Source of the DNA: Mycobacteroides chelonae | GTDB lineage: Bacteria; Actinomycetota; Actinomycetes; Mycobacteriales; Mycobacteriaceae | Assembly: GCA_014204435.1 (NCBI GenBank) | Contig: JACHLF010000001.1 | Location: 496,001 to 560,000 of the forward strand | Reading direction: 5' to 3' | Length of the DNA stretch: 64,000 bases | Shown here: positions 8,604 through 17,900 of the stretch, piece by piece | Layout: every line of letters starts with the position of its first letter | How positions within the stretch are numbered: the stretch's first letter is position 1 | Program-made: the position numbers and the translations under genes | Notes under the pieces: model-generated | Seen by the model: only the letters and a program-made list of their open reading frames with translations | The model's database searches: none | Told to the model about the DNA's origin: nothing

Positions 8604-9635
8604 TCAGCTGGCTCCGTCGAGTTTTCGCGCGAACGCGCCCACCCGCTCGATGAACCGCCCGAAGAACACTTCGGAGTCGGTCTCCACCGCGATCTGCGCG
8701 TTGGGCTTCTGGCCCCACTGGCCCTTCCAGTCCGCGATGGTCATGGCGCGTGTAAGGTCGCCAGTCAGCTCGACATCGACAGTCGCGGAACGGGTTTGCA
8801 CGAGTGACGGATCCAATGCCACCGCGGCGGCAAACGGATCGTGCATATGGGCCAGGAAACCTTCGCCGCACTTCATGTGGAACTCGAAGTAGAAACGTGC
8901 CGCGTCTTCGATGAACCGCAGCAGCGAGTTGCTCGCCGCCGAGCGGCTGGACGGAAGGTCCAGGACCGACAGCGGGGTGGTGGTGGCGCCTGCGGTCTTG
9001 GCCAGCTTGATCAGATGCTCCGGCGTCATGGCGATCGTCTCGGTGAGATTGAGCCCGCACACGATCGGAAGCTCTTGTACGCCAGCGGCTCCCCAGGCGG
9101 CGTACACTTCCGCTGTGGCGCCCGGGTCCACCACTACATTCCATTCGGCCACCGGTGTGGTGTTGCCCGGGTAGTCGAAGGAACCGCCCATGATCACGAG
9201 TCGTTTGAGGAGTTTGGGCAACTCGGGCTCGGCGCGCAGGGCCAGTGCCAGATTGGTGAGCGGGCCGGTGGCCAGGCCCACCAACTCCCCGGGATGTGCG
9301 TGTGCGGCCTTCACCCACGCCTCGGCCGCGTCGTACTCGGTGAGCGTGCGCGTGGAGTCCGGCAGTGTGGCATACCCCAGCCCGGTGGGGCCGTGGGTGT
9401 CTTCGGCGGTGCGTAGGGCCGCGCTCAACGGCTCGGCGACACCCTGGGCGACAGGGATCTGTGGTGCCTTGCATAACTCCAGCAAACCCAGGTTGTTCGC
9501 GCAGACATGGTCCACCGCGACATTGCCGGCAGTAGAGGCGATGCCAACGATCTCCACACCATCGCTAGCGAGGAGATAGATCAATCCCAGTGCGTCGTCC
9601 ACTCCGGTGTCGACGTCGGCAAAAACGGGAACCAT
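8604..9635 (-). CDS. iunH: Inosine-uridine preferring nucleoside hydrolase
   Basis: 343 residues starting MVPVFADVDTGVDDALG, containing the signature DxDxxxDD that binds Ca2+ and ribose in nucleoside hydrolases. Further typical motifs are STAGNV, AGLATGPLTNLAL-like (VGLATGPLTNLALAL) and MGGSF. Cleaves the N-glycosidic bond of ribonucleosides for base salvage. ATG 9635 is preferred over an upstream frame extension because it places the catalytic motif at the N-terminus. The order acrA1-iunH-imuB-imuA' mirrors M. tuberculosis Rv3391-Rv3395c (from memory). Confidence 0.93.
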   Translation of the reverse strand: MVPVFADVDTGVDDALGLIYLLASDGVEIVGIASTAGNVAVDHVCANNLGLLELCKAPQIPVAQGVAEPLSAALRTAEDTHGPTGLGYATLPDSTRTLTEYDAAEAWVKAAHAHPGELVGLATGPLTNLALALRAEPELPKLLKRLVIMGGSFDYPGNTTPVAEWNVVVDPGATAEVYAAWGAAGVQELPIVCGLNLTETIAMTPEHLIKLAKTAGATTTPLSVLDLPSSRSAASNSLLRFIEDAARFYFEFHMKCGEGFLAHMHDPFAAAVALDPSLVQTRSATVDVELTGDLTRAMTIADWKGQWGQKPNAQIAVETDSEVFFGRFIERVGAFARKLDGAS

Positions 9636-9886
9636 GGACGTCAACCTACCGGCAGTTAGCTCCGCAGGCGGACTCGACAAGCCGTAGAGCGCCGCGATGG
9701 TAAAGTCATACGACTGGCTGAATTAATGGTTAGTCCTGACTCCAGGACACCCGGCAGCCGGGCGCAAGGCGTGCGGGATGTACCAAGACGATGAGCAGCT
9801 GACCACCACGGTGGCGGTGAGTTCATGATTCTCGACGGTCCCGGCAGGGCGGTCTTCGACACCACTGCTCCAGGCGGCCCGGGAGG
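9636..9886. other. 251-bp intergenic region upstream of iunH
   Basis: Lies between the acrA1 stop and the iunH start, both on the minus strand. It is slightly AT-richer around 9700-9735. It presumably holds the iunH promoter, but I see no clear -10/-35 pair, operator or small gene. Confidence 0.4.
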
Positions 9887-11899
9887 TCACCAATGCACTC
9901 CCGGGATCAGGCGCACCGCCTTCTTGACGGGGCGTGGAACGCGCAGCTTCGACACGGCCGCAACGCGTTTGGCCGCCTTGGGACGACGGCGAGAGGTCGA
10001 GACGTCTCGGCGCTCGTCGACGGGCTCCAGGCCGCGGGCGGCACGAGAATCGGGGTACGCCAAGTACATCTGGTGCATAATCCGTCGAGTCAATTTCGGG
10101 GTCATGTATCTGCCGATGTCGGCGTAGGTTCCCATGGGGTGATCGATCCGTGTCGGCTTCTCGACGAGACCGCGAATGACCATGGCGGCGGCATGTTCGG
10201 GGGTCAGTCCGGGTACCACGTTCAGCTTGTGGGAAGGCTGGATCATTGGGGTCTTCACCAGTGGCATATGGATATTGGTGAAGGTGATGTGATCCGATAC
10301 CGTCTCGGTGGCGACCACATCGGAGAAGGCGTCCAGCGCCGCCTTGGTCGGGATGTACGAGGCATACTTGGGGTTGCGGGTCTGCACACCGGCCGTCGAC
10401 ACGTTGACCACGTGGCCGAATTTCCTTTCCCGCCAATGGGGAAGAAGCGCCAATACCAACCGGACGGCACCAAAGTAGTTGATCGCCATGACGCGTTCGT
10501 AGTCATGGAATCGATCGACGGTGTTCACCGCCGATCGGCGGATGGAGCGTCCCGCATTGTTCACCAGGTAGTCCACATGCCCGAACTGTCCGAGGATGCT
10601 CTTCACGGTGTCGTCGACGGCCGAGTAATCGGTAAGATCGCAGGGGAACGAATGCGCCTTGCCGCCGTCCTCCCGGATCTCCGCGACCAGACTGTCGAGT
10701 GCCGCGGCATCGCGCGCCACGGCGAAGACGGTGCCGCCGCGCCGGGCGACCGCGATGGCCGCGGCGCGTCCGATGCCGCTGGAGGCGCCGGTGATGATGA
10801 CGTGCCGGCCGACCAGCGGTCCGGCGGGATCATCGCGGCGGTACCGCTGCGGGTCCAGGTTTCTGCGCCAGTACTGATACAGCTTGCCCGCGTAGCTACC
10901 GAACGGCGGAACGGTGATTCCACTGGGACGCAGCGCTTCCTGCGTCGCGTCGGAGACGAAGGTGGGCATGATCTCGGTGATGTCGATGACCTCGGGCGGG
11001 ATCCCCAACTGGGTGACCACCATATTGCGCCAGACCTTGAGCGTGCCGCGTGCCCGCAGGAACGGAGTGGCCACCGCGTGGGGCAGTGAACCGCGCGCGG
11101 GCGGCAGACCGGCTGCGGTGGCGATGCCGGAGTAGATATCACGCAGGTAGGTCACCTCGGGATTGGTCAGGTGGAAGGCCTGTCCGTCCCGTCCGTCCTG
11201 GTGCATCAGCTCGACGGTCGCGTCGACGACGTAGTCGACCGGCACGATGTTGGAGCGCCCGGCCTTGGGCAACATCATCGGTGTGAACCGGGGGAGCTTG
11301 GCGAGCCTGGCGAAGACCCCGAAGAAGTAGTACGGGCCGTCGATCTTGTCCATCTCGCCGGTCTTGGAATCGCCGACGACGACGGCAGGTCGGTAAATCC
11401 GGTAGCGCAGACCGGGTTCGGAGCGCACCAGCAACTCGGCCTCGAACTTGGTCTGGTGATACGGGGTCGGCAGATCCTGGTTGACGTCGAAGTCTTCCTC
11501 GGTGAACTCGCCCTCGTAGCTTCCGGCGACCGCAATGGAGGAGATGTGGTGCAGGGTGGCGCCGGTGCGTTTGGCCAGACCGATGACCGAACGCGTCCCC
11601 TCGACGTTTGCGGCGCGCTGTGCCTCGTCGTAGACGGTGATGTCGTAGATCGCGGCACAGTGCACGATGTGATCGGCGGTGACCGGATCGCCCTCGGTGG
11701 GCAGGCCCAGATCGGGCTGGGTGAGGTCACCCACCAACGGCTGCACGCGGTCGTCCCACTGTTCGGCGAGTTTCTCAAAGCGGGACAGGGACTCGCGCCG
11801 CACCAGTACGGCGACTTCGGCTCCCCGCTGGGTCTCCAGGATTCGGGTCACAATCCGCCGTCCGATGAATCCGGTGCCGCCGGTGACGATGTATTTCAC
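9887..11899 (-). CDS. acrA1: Two-domain SDR fatty acyl-CoA reductase (AcrA1-like)
   Basis: 670 residues. The N-terminal extended-SDR domain has the Rossmann motif TGGTGFIGRR at residues 6-15 and a YHQTK catalytic YxxxK. The C-terminal classical-SDR domain has ITGASSGIGRAA at about residue 373, NNAG and the catalytic SYIPTKAA. This double-SDR architecture is that of actinobacterial fatty acyl-CoA/aldehyde reductases such as M. tuberculosis Rv3391, used in wax ester and lipid synthesis. The C-terminal tail is basic. The following iunH is on the same strand but 251 bp away. Confidence 0.88.
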   Translation of the reverse strand: MKYIVTGGTGFIGRRIVTRILETQRGAEVAVLVRRESLSRFEKLAEQWDDRVQPLVGDLTQPDLGLPTEGDPVTADHIVHCAAIYDITVYDEAQRAANVEGTRSVIGLAKRTGATLHHISSIAVAGSYEGEFTEEDFDVNQDLPTPYHQTKFEAELLVRSEPGLRYRIYRPAVVVGDSKTGEMDKIDGPYYFFGVFARLAKLPRFTPMMLPKAGRSNIVPVDYVVDATVELMHQDGRDGQAFHLTNPEVTYLRDIYSGIATAAGLPPARGSLPHAVATPFLRARGTLKVWRNMVVTQLGIPPEVIDITEIMPTFVSDATQEALRPSGITVPPFGSYAGKLYQYWRRNLDPQRYRRDDPAGPLVGRHVIITGASSGIGRAAAIAVARRGGTVFAVARDAAALDSLVAEIREDGGKAHSFPCDLTDYSAVDDTVKSILGQFGHVDYLVNNAGRSIRRSAVNTVDRFHDYERVMAINYFGAVRLVLALLPHWRERKFGHVVNVSTAGVQTRNPKYASYIPTKAALDAFSDVVATETVSDHITFTNIHMPLVKTPMIQPSHKLNVVPGLTPEHAAAMVIRGLVEKPTRIDHPMGTYADIGRYMTPKLTRRIMHQMYLAYPDSRAARGLEPVDERRDVSTSRRRPKAAKRVAAVSKLRVPRPVKKAVRLIPGVHW

Positions 11900-12028
11900 G
11901 TGCTACCCCTGAGCCTGTTAGGCCGCTTATCGGCCCGTTTGGACATATCGTTGCCGTTTCGGGGTATTTCGTCAACGATGTGTGACAAGTTCGTCAGAGC
12001 AGAGTTAGCCATGGGGGATACTCCAGGA

Positions 12029-12490
12029 ATGTCGCGTATTCAGGTGTTCCGTGCTGCCCGGACCGCAGGCAACACTGCCTGGTGGGTATTCGTGGTTGCC
12101 GCCTTGGTGAACCGGGGCCTGAACCCTCAGGGCTGGGACTACGGATGGACCGCATACACCCCGCTGACCGACGACATGCCGCGCCGGTACGCCGACTGTG
12201 TGCCGTTCGGGCTCGCTGCCGTGCAGTTAGTGGGTGTGATCGCATGGATCGCCTTCTGCGCCGTGGTGATCGCGGCCGTCCTCGAGTGGGCCATCGTTCG
12301 GCGGTGGACCGCCATGGTGTCGGTGGTCATGCCGTTCTTCTCGTTGTGCTTGATTGCTTATGCGTTCGACGGCCTCGACCGCACGATCATCTGGTCGCCG
12401 ACTATGGTGCTGGTGTTCGTGCTTGCGGCCGTTGCCATACGGCAGGTGTGGATGTGTCGGTTCGCTCCGGCAGGGGGAAGTAGTCAGTGA
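12029..12490 (+). CDS. Small integral membrane protein of unknown function
   Basis: 153 residues with about four hydrophobic segments (WWVFVVAALV; VQLVGVIAWIAFCAVVIAAV; VVMPFFSLCLIAYAF; MVLVFVLAAVAI). ATG 12029 is chosen because GGGGGA lies ten bases upstream; an in-frame ATG at 12011 would add six residues. The stop overlaps the next gene's GTG by four bases (GTGA), so the two are translationally coupled. No family recognised. Confidence 0.75.
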   Translation: MSRIQVFRAARTAGNTAWWVFVVAALVNRGLNPQGWDYGWTAYTPLTDDMPRRYADCVPFGLAAVQLVGVIAWIAFCAVVIAAVLEWAIVRRWTAMVSVVMPFFSLCLIAYAFDGLDRTIIWSPTMVLVFVLAAVAIRQVWMCRFAPAGGSSQ

Positions 12491-13080
12491 TCGATACGGT
12501 GTCTACCGAGCCCGTGGTGCCGATCGCGCCGCGGGGGCTCGGTGTCAGTAGATCGGCGCCGGTGCTTTGGGCCATCCAATACGCATTGGCGAGCATTCCT
12601 CTGGTTGTCGTCGTTGCGGCGGTGTGGGGGTTGACTGCGTCGCCCGCCCATGCCACCACCTCGCTGGAGCACGTGGTGGGCGCGCTGGGGTTGTTGTGCA
12701 TCGCGTGTGTGGTGGCGTGGGTGGTGCTTCGGCCGTTGCAGCGTTACCGGGAATATCGATGGGGCGTCCTCGACGACAGTCTGGTGTATATCGCGTCGAA
12801 GACATTGTGGCTCAGTTCTTTCTGGGTTATCCCGTTCGCGCTGGTGCGGACCGTGGAGCTGCGACAAGACCCGCTGTCGCGATCACTGGGGCTGGCGATG
12901 GTCGTGGTGCGGGCCGATCAAGGTGAGCTGCGGATCGTGGGGTTGGATGTCGAGGCTGCACGGGACATCGTCGAGAGACTGTTCGGCTTGGTGGACGAGG
13001 CTTCGCTCTATCGATCAGGTGACGTTGTTCCACGTTCGACACCATCGCCGACGATTTCTGGCGCTGTCGCCGTGAACTAG
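12487..13080 (+). CDS. Membrane protein with bacterial PH-like (DUF304-type) region
   Basis: 197 residues with two transmembrane helices (IPLVVVVAAVWGL and ALGLLCIACVVAWVVL) followed by a soluble region with the pattern of bacterial PH-2 (YdbT-like) domains: YREYRWGVLDDSLVYIASKT, then WVIPFALVRTVELRQDPLSRSLG. This family sits at the cytoplasmic membrane and has no defined enzyme activity. GTG 12487 overlaps the preceding small membrane protein stop, so the pair probably acts together. The Ser/Thr/Pro tail is not conserved-looking. Confidence 0.75.
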   Translation: MIDTVSTEPVVPIAPRGLGVSRSAPVLWAIQYALASIPLVVVVAAVWGLTASPAHATTSLEHVVGALGLLCIACVVAWVVLRPLQRYREYRWGVLDDSLVYIASKTLWLSSFWVIPFALVRTVELRQDPLSRSLGLAMVVVRADQGELRIVGLDVEAARDIVERLFGLVDEASLYRSGDVVPRSTPSPTISGAVAVN

Positions 13081-13314
13081 CGGACGTATTCGCCTGTGTA
13101 TTGACAACTGGACAGTTAGGTAGCTAGAACAACGGCCTTCGGCGGGCCCCGCTCGATATTGTTTCGAGCATTTGTTCCTTAGGGTTCGTGTTGGGTTAGG
13201 CCGTTCGACCGAGCAAGAGCCGCTCCTGGACGATGATCAGGGTGCCGCCGTGGGCAACACGCCATCGACATCGATGCAGTACAACGAGACTGTCGAATGC
13301 GGGCACCGGGGAAT
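13081..13314. other. Intergenic region, 234 bp, lowered GC
   Basis: Separates the PH-like membrane protein from the convergent MpaB-family gene. Visibly AT-richer than its surroundings. I see no gene, RNA or clear terminator in it. Confidence 0.4.
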
Positions 13315-14553
13315 CTATGTGGTCGATATTTTCATATCGTACTGGTGTATTTGCCCCCTGTTGGAGGTCACCGCGTTGAGCTTCTTGCGCGTTTGCCTGT
13401 CATAGCCCGCTTGTGTCGCCGCATGAAGCAGTCGTCGACCGAATCGCATGCGCAGTGGGTCGAGGAAGCTGGTTCTTGGCTGAAAGTAGTTTGACCAGCA
13501 CATTCCGAGAGCGAGGACTGCCTTCAACCCAAACAACCATACTTTGGATGGGCGGAAGGGGTAGTCATGGTTCAGCTTAGGCTCAAGGCCGGCCCATACC
13601 AGAGCGCGAGGAAGTTGCACCGGCACGCCCGGTATCAGCTGTGTCAGAGCGATTTCGGTCGCGCCCCGCATGGGAGTAGCCCAGGGGCATGCGCTGTCCG
13701 CTGACGCGAACAGCCCAATATCCCATAGCTTTTTTTCTTCCGCGTACGTGAGAGTTTGCAGTTCATCGGGTGCGGCAAGTAGGAAAGAGATGTAGCGCCA
13801 AAACCCGAAGAACGCTTCACGCTCACGGTCCGACAGGCGGGCACCGAGACGTTCGGCGGCTTCGATGTTGCCTACCACATGAAGCACGCGACTCATAACT
13901 TGCTCAAAATCGTTGAGCGGCAGACCCCATTCCGGAGGGCGACTGTCGCCGAGGACTTTGCTAAAATGTTTGCCTACGCGTGCGTGCAGCAACCGCACCC
14001 GCAGCACGGTCTCCCAGCCCTTGCCCCCGGGTAACAATGAGTTTGCCGGCAGAGCAAAGATGTCATGGACAAATCCGGTGCTTTCCATGACTCGCCGTTT
14101 GGCGTCGGCCTCGAATCGCCCTGTCGCCGCCATGGTCTGTGCCGCAGACCCGAAATAGTACGAACTGGTGAGCGTGCCAACAAAGTAGCCGAGCACCAGG
14201 GCTATCGGGCGCCGCTGAACCAGCTTCTGTCCCTCCTCTACCAGGCTGAAGTCGATCCAGTCTGGAACAACGCTGACTCGCTCAATAAATGCAGCGCACG
14301 AAGGCTCCCCGTCACGTGCCAGCTGTTGAATAGCGGCAATGGTGTCTTTGCCCGAGATTTTGTTGGCATCAAGAACCGGCAGCACCGCCTGCGCCAGCTC
14401 ATCCTGCTGCTGCCCCCACACGTTGAACATCGTCTCGGGGTGCAACGCGTCACGAATGCTCTCCGGCGATCGACAGCTGTAATAGAGCTCGTGCTCCAAC
14501 GCCGGCGCCAACGCGCTCCTCGCAGCCTGGTAGTCATCGATCGCTTTAGTCAC
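13315..14553 (-). CDS. Oxygenase MpaB-family protein (DUF2236-like)
   Basis: 412 residues with features of the MpaB/DUF2236 family: FNVWGQQQDELAQAVLP near the N-terminus, RRPIALVLGYFVGTLTSSYYFG, and RFEADAKRRVMESTGFVHDIF. This family is heme- or metal-associated and includes the fungal oxygenase MpaB; bacterial members are mostly uncharacterised. The GTG start has no Shine-Dalgarno sequence. The gene is flanked by AT-richer spacers and has visibly less GC-biased third codon positions than neighbours (many AAA, AGA, TTT, ATA-type codons), suggesting transfer. It sits between the acrA1 region and dnaE2. The substrate is unknown. Confidence 0.75.
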   Translation of the reverse strand: MTKAIDDYQAARSALAPALEHELYYSCRSPESIRDALHPETMFNVWGQQQDELAQAVLPVLDANKISGKDTIAAIQQLARDGEPSCAAFIERVSVVPDWIDFSLVEEGQKLVQRRPIALVLGYFVGTLTSSYYFGSAAQTMAATGRFEADAKRRVMESTGFVHDIFALPANSLLPGGKGWETVLRVRLLHARVGKHFSKVLGDSRPPEWGLPLNDFEQVMSRVLHVVGNIEAAERLGARLSDREREAFFGFWRYISFLLAAPDELQTLTYAEEKKLWDIGLFASADSACPWATPMRGATEIALTQLIPGVPVQLPRALVWAGLEPKLNHDYPFRPSKVWLFGLKAVLALGMCWSNYFQPRTSFLDPLRMRFGRRLLHAATQAGYDRQTRKKLNAVTSNRGQIHQYDMKISTT

Positions 14554-14900
14554 AGATACATGTAAACCGCTTTCGCCCCGCAGCGTCCATGACGCAAAAG
14601 GCCACTAATCTGCCTTAAACGCTCAATGCGTTCGAGGTAACTGCGGCTTCAGAGCGAGTCGTGTGTGGTGTTCGGCCTCATGGCAGTACGACGGCAATGC
14701 GTCACGGTCGCCTACCCCGCGGTGGGCGGCCGGCTGGTCTCCGTCAGCGACGATGGAGTCCCGCGACGATACAAACCAGCCAGAGCAGCCCGCGTGAGTA
14801 CGATCGCCGAGAACACCCTAGATAACGACGCGAAGGCCGTGAACTCGTACAGAAACAGCCCCGAGCACTACATGCAGAACACTAAGTCCCGAACTTTAGG
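14554..14900. other. Intergenic region upstream of dnaE2, no gene seen
   Basis: About 350 bp between divergent MpaB-family gene and dnaE2, with lower GC than average. It contains no convincing coding frame on either strand and no RNA structure I can support. Its right end abuts the dnaE2 LexA box. Confidence 0.5.
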
Positions 14901-14920
14901 GAACATATGTTCGATATACT
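14901..14920 (+). promoter_or_regulatory. LexA-binding SOS box and -10 element of dnaE2
   Basis: GAACATATGTTC at 14901-14912 has the same 12-base SOS core as imuA', and GA follows it to give the TTCGA end of the consensus. TATACT at 14915-14920 is a near-ideal -10 hexamer located six bases before the dnaE2 GTG (14927), so the mRNA is probably leaderless. The LexA box sits within the -35/-10 spacer. Confidence 0.92.
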
Positions 14921-14926
14921 GCTGGG

Positions 14927-17900
14927 GTGGGCTGGTCGCAGGGTCCGCCAACCTGGGCGGAAATGGAGCGGGTGCTCGATGGGCGCCTCAATCCGCATGC
15001 TCCCCCGGGTGACGGTGGGGATGGTCCGGCGTGGAGTCGAAAGCGCCCGCCCTACGAGCCGCCGCCGAGGGAACGCGGGCAATCGGTAGTGCCTTACGCG
15101 GAGTTGCACGCGCATTCGGCATTCAGCTTCCTCGACGGCGCCAGCCTGCCGGAGGAGATGGCGCAGGAGGCCGCGCGCCTGGACCTCACGGGGTTGGCCA
15201 TCACCGATCACAATGGTTTCTACGGGGTGGTCCGCTTCGCGGAAGCCGCCAAGGAACTCGGCCTGCCCACCGTGTTCGGGGCGGAGCTATCCCTTGGCGG
15301 GCAAGGCAACACGGAGGAATCGGTACATCTGCTGGTGCTGGCGCGTGGCCAGGAGGGGTATCGGAGGTTGTCGCGACAAATGGCCGCTGCGCACCTGTCG
15401 GGCGGAACCGTCAAAGATCGAAAGGGTAAGCCGCGCTACGACCTTGATGTGCTCGCCGAGGCGGCGGGGGGCCACTGGCACGTTTTGACAGGATGTCGCA
15501 AGGGGCACGTGCGACGGGCGCTTGCCCATGGCGGGCCCGTCGCGGCCAAGCGGGCGCTGGCGGATCTGGTCGACCGATTCGGTGCCGATCGCGTCAGCGT
15601 CGAGCTCAGCAGGCATGGCCATCCGGACGAGGACGAGCGCAACGCGGAGCTTGCCGCGCTGGCTCCGGGGTTCGATCTCGGCGTCATCGCCACCACGGCA
15701 GCGCATTTCGCCACACCCGAGAGCGGGCGCCTGGCCATGGCGATGGCTGCGGTGCGGGCGCGCAAGAGCCTTGATGACGCGGCGGGCTGGCTGGCTCCGG
15801 GGGGCGGGGCACATCTGCGTTCCGGCGATGAGATGGCGCGGTTGTTTTCTCACTGTCCGGAGGTGGTGACGGCGGCCGCTGAGCTGGGAGAGGCGTGCGC
15901 CTTCGACCTGCGGCTCATCGCTCCACAATTGCCGCCGTTCGATGTTCCGTCCGGTCACACCGAGGACAGCTGGTTGCGGCACTTGGCTCTGGAAGGTGCC
16001 GCACGCCGATACGGTCCCCGGGCGGGCGCGGAGAAAGCCTACGCTCAAATCGAACGCGAGTTGGAAATCATTGCGCAGCTGAATTTTCCGGGCTACTTCC
16101 TGGTGGTGCACGACATCACCCAGTTCTGCCGCCGCAGCGACATTCTGTGCCAGGGGCGCGGCTCCGCCGCCAACTCGGCGGTCTGCTACGCGCTCGGTGT
16201 CACCAATGTGGACCCGGTGGACAACGGGCTGTTGTTCGAGAGATTCCTGTCGCCGGCTCGCGACGGGCCGCCGGACATCGACATCGATATCGAATCGGAC
16301 GAGCGGGAACAGGCCATCCAGTACGTCTACAACAAGTACGGTCGTGAGTACGCGGCACAGGTGGCCAACGTGATCACCTACCGTGGGCGAATGGCCGTGC
16401 GAGACATGGCTAAAGCCCTGGGGTTCGCGCAGGGGCAACAGGACGCCTGGAGCAAGCAGCTCGGGCACTGGGGCGGCACGGCCGATGCGGCGGAGGTCGA
16501 CGGCATTCCGCCGCAGGTGATCGACCTGGCTCAGCAGATCAAGAATTTTCCCCGGCATATGGGCATCCATTCGGGTGGCATGGTCATCTGCGATCGCCCG
16601 CTGGCCGATGTGGTGCCCGTCGAATGGGCGCGCATGGAGAATCGTAGTGTGTTGCAATGGGATAAAGATGATTGTGCGGCAGTGGGTTTGGTGAAGTTCG
16701 ATCTACTCGGGCTCGGCATGCTCTCGGCGCTGCACTATTGCATCGACCTGGTCCGTGAGCACAAGGGTATTGCGGTAGACCTGGCTCGCATCGATCTGAA
16801 GGAGCAGGCGGTCTACGAGATGCTGGCCCGCGCCGATTCGGTGGGGGTGTTTCAGGTGGAGTCGCGTGCTCAGATGGCCACGCTGCCCCGTTTGAAGCCC
16901 AAGTGTTTCTACGACTTGGTGGTGGAGGTGGCGTTGATCCGGCCCGGGCCCATCCAGGGCGGATCGGTGCATCCATACATACGGCGGTACAACAAGATCG
17001 ACAAAGACTGGAAGCACGACCATCCCTCCATGGCGGCCGCGCTGGACAAGACCCTGGGGGTGCCGCTGTTTCAGGAGCAGCTGATGCAGCTCGCGGTGGA
17101 TGTAGCCGGGTTCAGTCCCGCCGAATCCGATCAGCTGCGCAGGGCCATGGGGTCCAAACGCTCACCGGAACGGATGGAGCGCCTGCGGGCTAGGTTTTAC
17201 GCGGGCATGCGGAACCTGCACGGCATCACTGGTGAGCTAGCCGACCGCATCTACGAAAAGCTCTATGCCTTTGCCAATTTCGGATTCCCGGAGAGTCACG
17301 CGCAGAGCTTCGCCTCGCTGGTGTTCTATTCGTCCTGGTTCAAGCTGCATCATCCGGCCGCGTTCTGCGCGGCCCTGCTGCGCGCACAGCCCATGGGCTT
17401 CTACTCGCCGCAATCCCTGGTGGCCGACGCGCGTCGGCACGGTGTCACCGTGCACGGCCCCGATGTGAACGCCAGCCTGCCGTATGCGACGCTGGAGAAC
17501 GCGGGGCTGGAGGTGCGAATCGGTCTGGGCGCTGTCCGTCATGTCGGAGACGATTTGGCGAAGGTGATTGTCGCGGAACGAAAAACGCATGGCCCGTTCG
17601 CCTCTCTGCTCGATTTGACCGGCCGCATCCAGCTGACCACGGCACAGGTCGAGGCTCTGGCCACCGGAGGCGCACTGGGCTGCTTCGGCATGTCCCGGCG
17701 TGAGGCGCTGTGGGTGGCGGGCGCTGCCGCCGCGCAACGGTCCGATCGCCTGCCTGGTGTCGGAGTGTCCTCACGAATCCCGAAACTTCCGGCGATGGGC
17801 GAGGTGACACAGGCTGCCGCTGACGTGTGGGCCACCGGGGTCACCCCCGATGCGTATCCCACTCAGTTCCTTCGGGAACGGCTCGATGAGTTGGGTGTTG

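Noticed and set aside
8146..9474. 442-codon minus-strand frame spanning imuB and iunH
   Set aside because: Runs across two real genes in another frame and shows no recognisable protein sequence.
11171..12490. 439-codon plus-strand frame as one gene
   Set aside because: The first two thirds are antisense to acrA1; only the part from 12029 (or 12011) has coding features.
15287..16657. 456-codon minus-strand open frame inside dnaE2
   Set aside because: Antisense shadow of a strongly conserved polymerase gene.
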